Of a stretch of DNA of 64,000 nt, positions 48,587 through 60,265 are shown one piece after another. The first letter of the stretch is position 1. The number at the start of each line of letters is the position of its first letter. The position numbers and the translations under genes are program-made. The notes beneath the pieces were generated by a model that saw only the letters and a list, made by a program, of their open reading frames with translations, ran no database searches and was not told the DNA's origin. Source of the stretch: Aptenodytes patagonicus (Eukaryota > Chordata > Aves > Sphenisciformes > Spheniscidae). The stretch lies in contig NC_134951.1 in assembly GCF_965638725.1 (NCBI RefSeq), positions 106,043,811 to 106,107,810 on the forward strand, in the 5' to 3' direction.

Positions 48587-48596
48587 TTTATTTATT
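48587..48596 (-). promoter_or_regulatory. NSL1: Possible NSL1 poly(A) signal
   Basis: Two overlapping minus-strand AATAAA hexamers about 445 nt after the NSL1 stop. They are the nearest ones I see; use is unproven. Confidence 0.35.
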
Positions 48597-49037
48597 AAAA
48601 AAATAGCCACCTGACTCAGTAATAAATGAAAGTGCATTAGGAAAGCTAGACATTCTCCAACCTCTCCAGAGACATGCTTCGTGTAAATGAGCACTTAGTG
48701 GTTTACTAAAAGACTGCCCACGTACGTAAAGCATGTGCACAAACTCTGAGAAGCACGAGGACTCAAGCTAAATGCTGTAATAAAAGAGCAAAAAATGAGA
48801 GTTAATCAGCAAATATACTTGCTGGATATCGGATGCTACTGGTATGCGTAGGCTTTCATATACCATCAGTGCGACAGTAAAAATAGAAATATTTAAAAGG
48901 ATCAAAGACTAAATAATTAAGGAAGCTCCCATGTATAGCACTGAACTAGAGGGGAGACGAAGTTTTAAGAAAAAAGACTGAGCACACTGAACAAGAGTAC
49001 AACTGAGATTCCAATCTGAAAACACTAAATGAGAAAT

Positions 49038-49316
49038 TCACGCGCTGAGAGTAATCTTCCTCCGCCGAAGTGGGTAACGTCTTCTTTCTGGTGAATCTGC
49101 AGCTTTTTTTCTTTTTAGCAAAACATAAGGATTTTTACTGGTATCAGCGTCTGTTGGTGTGACTTCTCCTGGTGATACGAAATTTTGGACATCATTTTCC
49201 TCCTTTGCCTTGCAACCAGCAAAGACTTCTTGCCGCAGCTTGCAGAGTTCCAAGGTTGGTTGCCAAGTTAACGCTTGGGAAAAACCTTCTGCTCTTTCTA
49301 TCAGCGCTGGGAGAGA
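49038..49316 (-). CDS. NSL1: NSL1 exon 6 (last)
   Basis: Ninety-two codons and stop after acceptor TTTTTGCAG. Starts SLPALIERAEGFSQAL and ends with the basic KNL1-binding-type tail. Confidence 0.95.
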   Translation of the reverse strand, partial: SLPALIERAEGFSQALTWQPTLELCKLRQEVFAGCKAKEENDVQNFVSPGEVTPTDADTSKNPYVLLKRKKAADSPERRRYPLRRRKITLSA

Positions 49317-52300
49317 CTGCAAAAACAAACCCACGTATCTCAAGTTACATGGGAAAAGTAATGGTTACAATGAATGAAATACATTAATTAGATCCTGACA
49401 GGCACAAAAGCTTCAGTGTCTGCAGAGATGATCCTTAGGATGGCAGGTGAAGGTTGGGAACTCAGAGCTACCAGCCTAACAGTGACAAGGGTCTGCACTC
49501 AGAAGCCATGCAAAGAATATGCCAAGTTTAAATGTTCCTTCATTACGGCTCTAAGCTGAGTAAGTACCACAGGAACACCACAGTTCATGTCTAAGCTGGT
49601 ACTGAAGTAATAGGTGTCACGTGCTATAAGAAGTTGTATGGGTCTTCAAAAGACATTTTAGTTTTCAGATGCTGCAGGTTCTAAAATCTCTGTAAAAAAT
49701 ATTTCCTATAGCCACAGGGTAGTCTTCCTTACTACCACGTGAGTGGGAATGCTTTACAGATACAACTTCAGCAGCCCAAACCTAGAGGTAAAGTACACAC
49801 GCAGGCTTTTTTGTACAAAACTATAACCAAGATGAGTTAGAACTCCTGTTTTGTGACGTATTATCAGATCAAGAAACTAAAAAAATAGCCTCTTGGAGCA
49901 CACAGAGATCTCACCTTCATTGCTCCACTGATCTGTTCGGATGCCATTTCTGTCACCTGCTTCAGATCTGCGATGTAAGCATCTACATAAAAACATAAAG
50001 CCCAAATAAACTTCTGAAACACAACTCCCTCCCCCCAATACTTGCTATTGACTTCTTAGAAATCGGACAGAAAAGCAGTAGAGTCCCTGTACAAAACTTA
50101 AACCTACAACACACCCCTTTCATCATAGCATTGAGGATGACAGCTTGTATGTTTTATCTTACTGTTATTACTCTTTATCACTCAAAATGTAGTAGTGTCT
50201 AGCAGTCTCAACTATAGCAAGCCACAAAGCTCTTCACTAGAAAACCTACAGCTTATACAAAACATGAGACACAAAGACAGTATTTGACATAAAGAGAACA
50301 GTTATAAAGGGGGAAAAAAAAATCTGTATTCAAACCTTTCAAGCTCATATTACATTTGATAAAAATGCATGAAAGAAGGAGAATAAACACAACTGTGGAG
50401 AAAATGAGATGAAGGAAACCCATTTTAAGGAGGGCAAAAAAAATAATCTTACAGCTCCAACGAGTCAGCTTTTACAAGAAAGGCTACATTTTTCTCCTGG
50501 CTTAACTTACCAAGCATTAACACTAAGAACAAAAAAAACCCCAAGCGTAAACATCATGAACTGCATTAATTCTGCTGGGTTAATAAAAAAAAGAAAGAAA
50601 AAGAAGCTTTCAGGAACACTGAAGCAGGCAGCAGGTGCAGAATACTGGGGGGAAAATGGCATATATTTGATTGCAGTAGCAATATGGTAAGATCATCAAC
50701 ACAACATATGTTTTCAACGATTGATTTACAAGCAATAGTAATTCTTTACTCAAGAGTTAAACTTACAAAACTGTTTTGCACGTTCCCCGCCATTATTCCA
50801 TCTGCAATGCTATGCCATCAACAAAAACTTAAAATCAGCAGATAAGCAAGCGTGCTCCCGGGAACTAAGCAGCCTCACCTCCGCTACTACTATTTTTCTG
50901 TAGGGTTTCAGCAGTGCCTGCAGCAGGATACAACGTTAGACGGTGCACACACCCCTAAACCCTTTCAGGGTTAAACACAGCATTCTGCTTTGAAGTCAAT
51001 CTCATTAGTGCTACTGAAGATAATTTAAGTCAATCACTGTATTCTATCTCAGGGTGACAGTGATCCCCTGCTGAAACGTAGTAAGCAGCAAGAGACGGCG
51101 TTATGTTAAATTGTCTGTCCGCATGCCCAATGTGCTGATCAGACATGGTTTAGGAATACATAATCCATGTATGAACATGGATGCTAAAATGCGCGTCATT
51201 CAGAGTTTGGAAGGAAAAATGGTCCAACAGCAGCCTCTTTAAACACACCACAGAGGCCTATGAATGGACATTCTCTAAAAGAAGGCTATGTCCGTAATGA
51301 AGCATTCTTATAGCACAGTATTGGGATTAGGAGACTGGTGACCCTATGAAATGGCAAGGAAGGAGTTAAGTAAAAGTAAAAATAATTACTTGGATTATTC
51401 CAGTTATACAGAAAGACTGACACACAGTTAAATGAAATTTGCCTGCAGGAGTTCAGCTTGACATGGACAGCATTATATTCCTCAGTGTTCAAGGCTTTCC
51501 AAAACATAGGGAAATGAAAAAAGGAAACGAAAGGTATTGAGTAATCTAAACATTTTTGGTTTCTGGCCACTGTACTTGCTAAACTGGGATACATAAACTT
51601 CCCAAAGACTACATAATACTAAAATTCAGCACAAACTCTATGCTATCTTGGCTAGGACTTTGCTGTTACCAAACCTAAAAAGGCAATACCATAGTGCAAG
51701 CCGTTACTAACTTACAAGTAGTTAATTCACATCAGAAAAGCATAGATCTGGAACACTAGAAACCAAAAGAAACCCAGATATGAAGTGACACTCTTTACTG
51801 CTCCCGTTAGCTGCTTTGCTGCACAGGCTGGCATTTCTGGAAGCAATGTCTCCTGTTTACAAAGAGGAAATGATGCCTAGAGTGAAGTTAGATCAGCAAG
51901 ATGAGAACTGGAAGATTAAGCTCAGCTTCTCAAACTTTAACACCACTGCTTGTTACACCAGCTTTACATCATGTGCAGCAATCCATAGTGAGGATTCTGT
52001 AACCACGCTTTTCAACTTAGAAAAGCATCGGTAAATTCTGTCATTTTTCAATACTTAAGAGCAGGCAAGACAAAACTTTCAATTTCTTAAGATCAGCCTC
52101 AAAAAAGCACATCCCAATCACCAGTTGCAAAATACACCACCTTGTTCCAAGGAGTCTGTATAAGGAATCTTTCAAAAGCATGTAGAAAACTTATGACATT
52201 GTTTGCAGTTTTGTTTCTTCATCAACCCTTACAAGTGACACAGGCAGGATAAAATTTGATGCCTCTTTGCAAGTTAGGAGAGTCAACACTGCCATCACTG

Positions 52301-55300
52301 AGTACTACACAACTGCTTTCAATTCCCTGAAGAAACTGACTGATTAGGAAGAGAGACCGAAGCATTTCTAGTATTCACGTAAAAGGAACACAAGAACGGT
52401 CAAAGTATAATGTCAGCGATCCATCTAGTTCCCCATCTGGCCTCCACCAGTGGTGAAGGAAAGAAGTAAGAAAACCTACTGAGCGTAGCTCTGTGACAAT
52501 TTCTACCCAATACCCACACAGTGGCCAGCTTTTGCCTTTAAGTACAGTGCCTAACAGCAGACAGCGCTTAGAAGAAGAGAAACGGGTGCAACAAACTGAT
52601 GCAGCAATACATTCAGTTATGACAAACTTCTAGCTATTTTAGTTAATTATTTAAACAGTCAATAATTTTAAACAAAGCTTCTTAAACATTTACAGCTAGC
52701 CAGTAAAGTAGGCAGTGTTTCCTCAGTACAGTTGCCATCCCCGCGAAATCTTTACCTTGAGAAGGCTGTGATCTTATCTCTTCTGGCGTTACAAAAGGCT
52801 GGTAGAGCTTCTGCATATTCAAAAAAAGAAAAATTCTGAAATATCCTCTTGGTTTAATAGATATCTAATGTACACATAGCAGTCAGAACAACGGAGAAAG
52901 GCTAATACAAGGAGATGGTGGTGGAATTATTTAGATAAAGAATGTATTAGAGGTACAGTTTATAGACACTCAGTTACTGGAAATAGTGTTCTGGTTAACA
53001 CGGTTAAGTTCACTGCAAACACGTCTCCAAAATCTGCTTTAGTTTGCAGCATTCTAATTATTAAAGCATGAGAACTAAACCGAAATCCAGGCATTTTGGA
53101 AGAAGCATTGCCACCTGCTGCACAACTGAGGAAAGAGAGCTGCTCTGGCTTCTAAGGAGCCATTCACAAAAACAGTACGCTTTTACAGAGGAGCAAACTC
53201 GAACAAAGGGTACATTAAGACAAAAAGCTAAGAAAAAGAAAACTATTTAAATTACTACATTCTAGCCCTGCAATTACTTATGCATGAGTAAGAACACTCT
53301 CCTTCACAGACCAGGCTCTCTGGCTCTTTGGTCCTACTGTGAGTCTTGTGACCTGACATCAGTTAATTGTGACATGAATTTAACTAATAATAAATAGTGA
53401 ATACAACTAATATTTAGTTATTTTAAAGGTAGAATTAGAAGTAACTACCGGAGAAGAAGGAAACAAGGCAAAGACATGGGAACGCAAGTTATGTCATCCA
53501 CAAGTTAGTATTTTTCTCCACTTCAGATCTGTCTCTCAACCTTCTTCAACCAAAGACAAATAAGAGGAAAGTTAATTATTATTCCCTGTAGTTTTACCAG
53601 AGCAAATTTTTCACAGTTCACACATCTTCTTAGCAAGTTTACAGTAACAGCTTCAAGCAGAGGAACAAACATTGCTTGCATTATCCTCAAACATAACAGA
53701 ATGTATTGACTGAAAACCTACAGGATGATCTCTTGCTTTGGCAATTATAGGGAGATCACCACACTGAATCAGTGGTTCTCTCCAGATAAACTGCAGTTAA
53801 TTACCGCATCTTTGTAGCTGCTCTTTATGCCTCAGAAAACATGTATCACAGGAGCAGCTAGGGTCAAAAAAGAACATAAAAATTCCTCAACCAAAAGCAG
53901 AGAAACCACTAATACCTTCGCTGAAGTAGCTGAGAGGGAAAAAAAAGCCACTTCATTTACAGAGATAAACTAAAAACTTTCTATATTTTGCAGACACTTT
54001 TAATTAAAATAATCATCTAGTTGTGGTGGTGTAAAATTTGAAGAGGTCAGCAACAGAAAAAAGGTAGCATGAGAGGCATTCTAAATAATCCACTTTGGGA
54101 GCCAGGTAGAACAGTTTTCCTTTTGCAGAAAGATTAAAAGGTCTTGTTAAATCTTGGTGTTATGCAATAGCATATTTTATTTTAGCTAATTTTTTTTGTT
54201 TGTTTTACATACTTGATATAGTGACAAAACAGAGAGATCACAAAAGGCAATATATGTTAGAAAACATCTCAGATTTAAGACAAATATATACCCATGCACT
54301 TTTACTTACAGTAAATCATCTATGCCTGGCTAACCGAGAGAATTACTTTTGTCAATTTTAGTCCTCAGAAATGCAATGCAGGCTCTTAAACAACTTTCTA
54401 AAAAAAATCCCTTCTTTAGTATAGAATCATAGAATAGCTGAGGTTGGAAAGGGCCTCTAAAGATGGTCTAGTCCAACCGCTTACTGAAAGCACGGCCAAC
54501 TAGAGCCAGTTGCTCAGGGCCTCATCCAGTCAGGTTTTGAATATCTCCAAGGATGGAGACTCCACCGTCTCACTGGGCAACCTGTGCCAGTGTTTTGACT
54601 ACCCTCACAGTCCTTTTTTATTTTTAAATGGTTAAATGGCATTTCCTGCATTTCCATTTGTGCCCATTGCCGCTTGTCCTTCCCCCCCCCCCCCCATAGA
54701 AAACTGATTCCTAATTAATCACCAGGTAAGCAAAAGGCAGGCCTAACATAACTGCAGGAAAGAAATTTAGCAACCAAGGACATGACTGGGTTGTTGAATG
54801 CCAGTAATCACTTTACACTCAGTGTCAAAAAATCAGAGAAATTACCACACCTATTCATTCATCCACATTACTTTTTTTTTTTCTTTCTTTCTTTACTGAA
54901 AGTACTTACTCAATGCAGTCATTAGCTCAACAAAAGTGCTTAGGAAAACACAGACATCTTTTTAAAAGTCATATACTGCACATGATAGTATCTGTACGTA
55001 TCATAACATTTAGTACTTCAACCAGCCTTCAGCCAAGGATTTCAGAAACCCGGATTTGACAAGACAAATAGGTGTATACTGGCTTGTAAATCATGAGTCT
55101 TCATGTTGAAGCAATCTGTTTAAGTAACTCGCTGAACTGTGCCACAGGCCCAATTCACTCATAGTCACACCACTTTGTGGTAACCCTCATTTTACTGAAG
55201 AACAAATTAATACAAAGAAACAATTTCATTATATGACAAAGAATGAAAAGCAACTATCGGAAGGAGCTTAAAGCTCAACATTTGATGATTTATTTCTTCA

Positions 55301-58300
55301 AGTTACACGTGGTCAGCAGCTACTATATGCAAAGGTTTTCTGAAAATCTTAGGTTACTCACCAACATCTCTTGCTCTGCTTTCATGGTTTGGATAGCATG
55401 CATCAGTATCTTTTTAGGCCACTGCTTACGCTTTGTTGTTGTCTCTACTATTAGTTCATCAAATTGATCTTCAAGAATTTTGATGTTGGAACCTAAAAAT
55501 CACAAACACACAAAGTTATTGTAGGAATTCTCCTACAATTTCTTTTTAATTTGAGACAAAGTTATAAGGAAAAAGACAGCTTTAGATCTGAAATAAGAAA
55601 TCGTGCACGATTATCAATGAAGATGAAGATATCTGTCTTGGATCTCCTTGTAAGGTGATATAGAAATTGGAGCACAACAGTTACTTTTGAAGCAAGGGAG
55701 CCGGTGAGAACAGGGGAGGCAGGGAATGATCTGGGGAAAAAAACAAAAATGTATTTTTCTCTAGGCACTCTGAATCTATAAAGAAAATCTCACAAAGAAA
55801 TGGTTGTCCTTTGGGATAATTTGTTTTTCAACTGAAGAAAAGCAATGCAAGATGCAGCAAGAAAAACGGTTTACCTGTGTAATTTACAGGCATTAAACAA
55901 ATACCAACTGTCCAAACAGTAATTTGAAGCCTAACATTTTATAGCATATAGAGCACAGATACGCAGTTTGATTTTAAAATCCGTCTATGAATTTTTGACA
56001 ATATGCAATGCCACCATAATGAAACACAGTTTCTGGAAATACTCTGCATCCTGAGGACATCTGTAATTACTAGTCATATGGAGTTTCCAAAAAACCAAAA
56101 CATGTCTGCTTTCAACATCTGAGGCCCAAGAGACCGTATCTGGTAGAAGCTAACTTTCATAGCTTGCTTTTCCAATCGTAAGATTAGACTAAATACCTAG
56201 AACATATTTTTAGCTCTTGACTGAAGCGTTTTGACTACTGCTACCCGACTACAGGTACTCAGCTTCTTCAAGACTGCAATTAAACTGCAATTTAATTTAA
56301 AATTAAACAATTTTAAAAGCTTAAGATAGTATTTTAAAACTGGTTTCAAAATTTAGTAAATGCCTGCACTGTCCTGACATCACACACCATCATTACAAAC
56401 CATAAAAATTAAGAGTTATAGAAGAAAACAGAATTAACCACTCAATCTTATATCCTAACTGCGTGTAACTGAAAGGTGGTGCATATTTCTATATTCTTCC
56501 ATCTGTACACTCTTGTAATTTTTCTCCCCTGGTGGAGATTTGAAACGTTGACAACAGCCTTGCTTTTTCATTTTTTTTAATTTAATTTTGCAAACTCCTT
56601 AGCATTTAAATTCACTGTCCCCACTAACATCTCGAGCACAACTTGCAAGCCATGCAATGTTTTCAATCTAGTGGTAAAGAATGGATTTTGAGCACCCTCT
56701 CTTGGTCAATCTGTGCAGAACCAGGTGATCGTAAACCTCAGAAAGGCAAAATCAAGGTTTTAAGAGTTTGTGGGTTTGTTTGTTTTAGGATCACCATGAA
56801 ATCATTTAAGTATAGAGAGGAAAGACTTGAGCCACTGGTCGACGTAAACACCGAAGGCACAAAATGCCGGATCACTTGGTGATTCAAACTGGATCAGAGA
56901 TAGGCAAATGAGTAAATTTATGTCAAATTAAAAAGCACAATACAGTCCTTACACCTGCTTTATGCCAGCTGTAGGAAGATGACAGTATCTTAGCTGGCAT
57001 AAAGTTAGACTTGTACAGACAAAGGCTAACTTACTGAAAATAACATCCAATTGGACAAAGTTTTCCTGTTAAGAAAATCCTCTTACGAATTTTTGAACAA
57101 ACTGGAATTAGTTAAGCAAGCCTGAATCAGTTCAGCATTTTGCATCATGAGACCAGTGCATTTTTGACTTTGTAGTCAAAGGAGTTGGAGTTTTATTATT
57201 CTAGAACTACAACTGCAGAAGCTTCCTGACCAAAAAACAGTTCAAGGAGCTCTTTCTCCAGAGCCAGTTCAATATATCTGTATTTTCGGCTTCGTGCAAC
57301 TATAAAAAGCATCATTACAGGCAAAGAACATCTAACACTAATACAGGCCAGCAAATGAATCGCACTGAAATTTTCTTTGGACACCAGACTACCAAGAATC
57401 TCCACTACTATTATTCAAAAGAAAATAATTATAAAAATATTGTATATATTGCATATAAATATATGACTATATAGCAATAATTATAAACATTTACTTAATT
57501 TGTATATTCAATAATAGCAACAGACATACTATTAGGGTCTCTTGATAGGAAGAGATCTTGGCCAAAATCACTCAGGCTGGAAGGGCCCTCAGAAGGTGTC
57601 TCCTGACTCAAGCCTCCTGCTCACAGCAGGGTCAACACCCAGTTCAAAGCAGGTTGCTCAGGACTTTCATCCAGTTGGTTCTTGGAAGCCTCCAGTGCTG
57701 GAGACTACACAGGCTCTCTGGGCAACCTTTTCCAATGCTCGGTTATCGTAATAGTGAATTATTACTTCCTTACATCAAGTCAGAACCTCCCCTTTTAATT
57801 TATGACCCTTGCCTCTGTGCACCTCAATAAATAGCCTGGCTCCATATTCTCAGTAACCTCCTCATAGGTACTGGAAGGCTGGCTTGTCTTCTCTGGGCTA
57901 ACAAGCCCAGTTCCTTCAGTCTCAACTCATAGGGCAAGTGCTCCAGTCTCCTTGCTGTCTTGGCAGCCTCTGATGAACTCACTCCAGTTTATCATCAATT
58001 TCCCTATACTGGGGAGTCCAAAAATGGGTGCACTACTCCAGATGTGCTCTAGTAAGTGCAGAGTAAAGGCAAATAATCAATTCCTTGCATCTACTGACTA
58101 CACTCCTGTTAACACAATGTACTAGGCTGGCTCAGGGTTAGCCTGCCAGGACCCCCAGGTCCTTTTCATCCTGTACCCCTGCAGGGGGTTACCCCTTCCC
58201 AGATTTAGGGCTTTGCTTTTTGTCCTTGTTGAATTTCATGAGATTCCCACAGATGCATTTCTCCAGCCTGTTTACGCCCCCCTGAATGGGCCTGCCCTTG

Positions 58301-60117
58301 AGCATATTCACTGCATGCCAACCTGGTTGATGTCAGCTGCAAATTGGGTGAAGACACTTTCCATCTCCTCCTCCAGGTCACAGATAAAGACATTAAACAG
58401 AATGGGTTCCAGAATAGACACCTGAGGAACTCTGCCTGTAATCAGCCCCGAGATAAAAGTATGAACCATTAAACACTACCCTCTGAGCTCAACGATCCAG
58501 CTAGGATTCTCATCTACCTAGACCATAACATCCTAGCTTGGATGCTCTGGGAGACTGTCATTGAGTACTGGAGCAACTCAAATGGAAGAACACCAAGAGG
58601 GTTGGTATCCAGCGTACATGGTGTATGAGAAGCAGCTGAGGGAGCTAGGTTTGTTCGGCCTGGAGAAGAGAAGGCTAGGGGGTAATTTAACTGCTACCCT
58701 CAACTAGCTAAAGGCGGTTCTAGAGGGGACAAAGGCAGGCTCTTCTCAGAGGTGTGCAGCAAAAGGATGAGAGGCAATAGATACGTTACAGTAAAGGAAA
58801 TTCCAATAGGCCACAGGAAAGAAAATTTTCACCATCAGGGCAGTCAATCACAGAAACTGACTGCCCAGAGAGGGCAGGAAGCCTCCGGACTTGGATCCTG
58901 TTGCTGTGTTCTAGCTTTAAAAATAGATCACCTTACCCTATTCCATTAAATGTTGTACACTCCCTTTATTCTGATAAGAGAAGCTGACGAAATAGAACAT
59001 GCTCTATCCTAACCTCCCAAATGAAAAATCTTGCTTTGAAATACCAACTTTCTGAAAGCTTGCTGTAGACTTTCCAGCAAGACAGCTGCTATTAAACTTA
59101 GTTAAACCTTTATTTTTCCCATGTTAATATCAGATACTTTGGTAGTCTCCAAGCTACTTTTTCTCTAGTAGTCAAGAGCAGATCCTTTAAGTTAGGTAGC
59201 CACCATACTAGTGACAGCTGGAACTTGTGCCTCAAGATCTATAAGGATCTTGACAGAAGTGCCAAACAAGCAACGGTCCTTCAGATAAAGCACTTTCCCC
59301 TTCCTTTTCTCTTGGATACAGGTCCCTACAAGTCTTGGTTACCCTTCTTTTTGTTTATGAACACTGCTCTGTGAGAATCGTGCTCCCGCAGTGCAGCACT
59401 TCAGATCTTTACACGGGCACATCTGAGCTGGAGTTTGACCTTACCTGCTCCATAAGCATCCTTACTGCCACAGATAGCTGGGGGAAAAAACTGCCCAATT
59501 AAAAATACCACATGCAGAAGCCAAAACCACCCAGCAGGAAATTAATGGAAACCAACCCATACCACTCTGCAGCTCGGAGTCATCCGAAGTCTCCTCCCAG
59601 GGCTGCCCATTAATGGTAACGTTCTCCCGCACCGCTGTTTCGAAGTTCTGCAAGAGACGGGAGAGCTTGAGAAGCCATCCTTCTGGCACAGGTACGCAAC
59701 ATCTGCAGCTGGAAAGGCCTCTCCTGCCTCACCGCTCTGCCCGGGTTGGCCACCTCGGGGGAAACAGCTACACAAACCCGCTAAGCTAAGGGCTGACACC
59801 ACGGACCGCCTCAGCTTTGTGCCGGGCCCCGGGCACAAGCGCTCAGAGACGAGACCCAGTAGCGTCGGGGCTCCCCGCGCGCTGCTCAACCTCACCCAGA
59901 GCGCGTCTCCCGCGGCGGCGGGTCCGCCCGGCTGCCCCTGGGCCAGGGCCCGCACGAAGGGCGCGCAGAGCGCCATCACCTCGCCCAGGCTGCGCCGCGA
60001 GCAGCACCGCACCCGCAGGTCCCGCCGGGCGGCGGCGGCCGGGCTGAGCGGCGGCCCCGCGCCCGCCTCCCCCGGCGGCGGCGGCGGCAACAACGGCGGC
60101 GCCGGGCTGGCCGCCAT
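49038..60117 (-). CDS. NSL1: NSL1, MIS12 kinetochore complex subunit
   Basis: NSL1 is one of four subunits of the MIS12 complex, which links CENP-C/CENP-T chromatin to KNL1 and the NDC80 complex at kinetochores. Six exons: 60117-59896, 59647-59563, 55492-55362, 52810-52756, 49982-49915 and 49316-49038 (222+85+131+55+68+279 bp). Every junction is in phase; 279 codons plus stop, human 281. Landmarks: a Pro/Ala-rich N-terminus, 'DLRVRC' (33-38), 'AVRENVTINGQPWEE', 'ILEDQFDELIV', 'TKRKQWPKKIL', 'SLPALIERAEGFSQAL', and a basic C-terminal 'RRRYPLRRRKITL', the tail that in human NSL1 binds KNL1. The mid part is helical, as in the MIS12 rod. It shares an 85-bp promoter with TATDN3. No damage was seen. 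Confidence 0.95.
49915..49982 (-). CDS. NSL1: NSL1 exon 5
   Basis: Completes a split Asp codon, then encodes AYIADLKQVTEMASEQISGA and MK. Acceptor TTTTTATGTAG, donor AAG|GTGAGA. Phase in 1, out 0. Confidence 0.9.
49983..52755 (-). other. NSL1 intron 4
   Basis: About 2.8 kb of AT-rich sequence. No mobile element or other gene recognised. Confidence 0.6.
52756..52810 (-). CDS. NSL1: NSL1 exon 4
   Basis: Fifty-five bp encoding KLYQPFVTPEEIRSQPSQ plus one base of a split codon. Acceptor ATATGCAG, donor CAAG|GTAAAG. It aligns with human 'LKQYHPVVHPLDLKYDPDP'. Confidence 0.88.
54421..54688 (-). mobile_element. CR1 LINE 3' fragment in NSL1 intron 3
   Basis: Antisense CR1: AGAATCATAGAATAGCTGAG at the left (element 3' end), 'tctagtccaacc', 'gttgctcagggcctcatcc', 'ctccaaggatggagactcc'. 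About 270 bp, 5'-truncated. A C run follows the match. Confidence 0.9.
55362..55492 (-). CDS. NSL1: NSL1 exon 3
   Basis: Completes a split Gly codon, then 43 codons starting SNIKILEDQFDELIVE and ending KAEQEML. Acceptor TGATTTTTAG, donor TTG|GTGAGT. Confidence 0.94.
57553..58560 (-). mobile_element. CR1 LINE, about 1 kb antisense fragment in NSL1 intron 2
   Basis: From the element's 3' end at the left ('aaaatcactcaggctggaag') through its 3' UTR into the end of ORF2. Landmarks are 'ttgaatttcatgagattccc', 'cacctgaggaactctgcc' and 'acattaaacagaatgggt'. Diverged, with no long open frame. Confidence 0.85.
58561..58890 (+). mobile_element. CR1 LINE sense fragment, opposite to its neighbour
   Basis: Sense CR1 3' region: 'agctgagggagctagg', 'cggcctggagaagagaaggc', 'gcaaaaggatgagaggcaat', 'actgcccagagaggg'. 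It lacks the far 3' tail. It abuts the previous fragment in head-to-head orientation. Confidence 0.85.
59563..59647 (-). CDS. NSL1: NSL1 exon 2
   Basis: Twenty-eight codons starting NFETAVRENVTINGQPWEE plus one base. Acceptor CTCTTGCAG, donor AGTG|GTATGG. It aligns with human 'TFESAVQENISINGQAW'. Confidence 0.92.
59896..60117 (-). CDS. NSL1: NSL1 exon 1, coding part
   Basis: Seventy-four codons starting MAASPAPPLLPPPPPGEAGA and ending GDALW, with donor TGG|GTGAGG. The ATG was chosen for its Kozak-like GGAAATGG context and MA(G/A)SP similarity to human. The N-terminus is Pro/Ala-rich. Confidence 0.9.
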
Positions 60118-60202
60118 TTCCCGCCTCGGACGCAGGGAAAATGCCGGCCCGGAAGCGGAACCCGCGGCCTCCCCACCCCTTCCCCTCAGCCCCGGGCGCG
60201 GC
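60112..60202. promoter_or_regulatory. Bidirectional NSL1/TATDN3 promoter
   Basis: Only 85 bp (60118-60202) separate the two start codons. There is no TATA box. I see an E2F-like TTTCCCGCC (60117-60125), a YY1-like AAATGGCGGC over the NSL1 ATG (minus strand, 60111-60120), and an ETS-type CCGGAAGCGG (60149-60158). These three are typical of CpG-island bidirectional housekeeping promoters. Confidence 0.75.
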
Positions 60203-60265
60203 ATGGCGGCGGCAGTAGGGTTGGTGGACTGCCACTGCCACCTCGCCGCGCCCTGCTTCCAGACG
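60203..60265 (+). CDS. TATDN3: TATDN3 exon 1, coding part
   Basis: [20 protein letters not shown] and T, then donor ACG|GTGAGG. Holds the first two metal-binding histidines. Confidence 0.94.
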
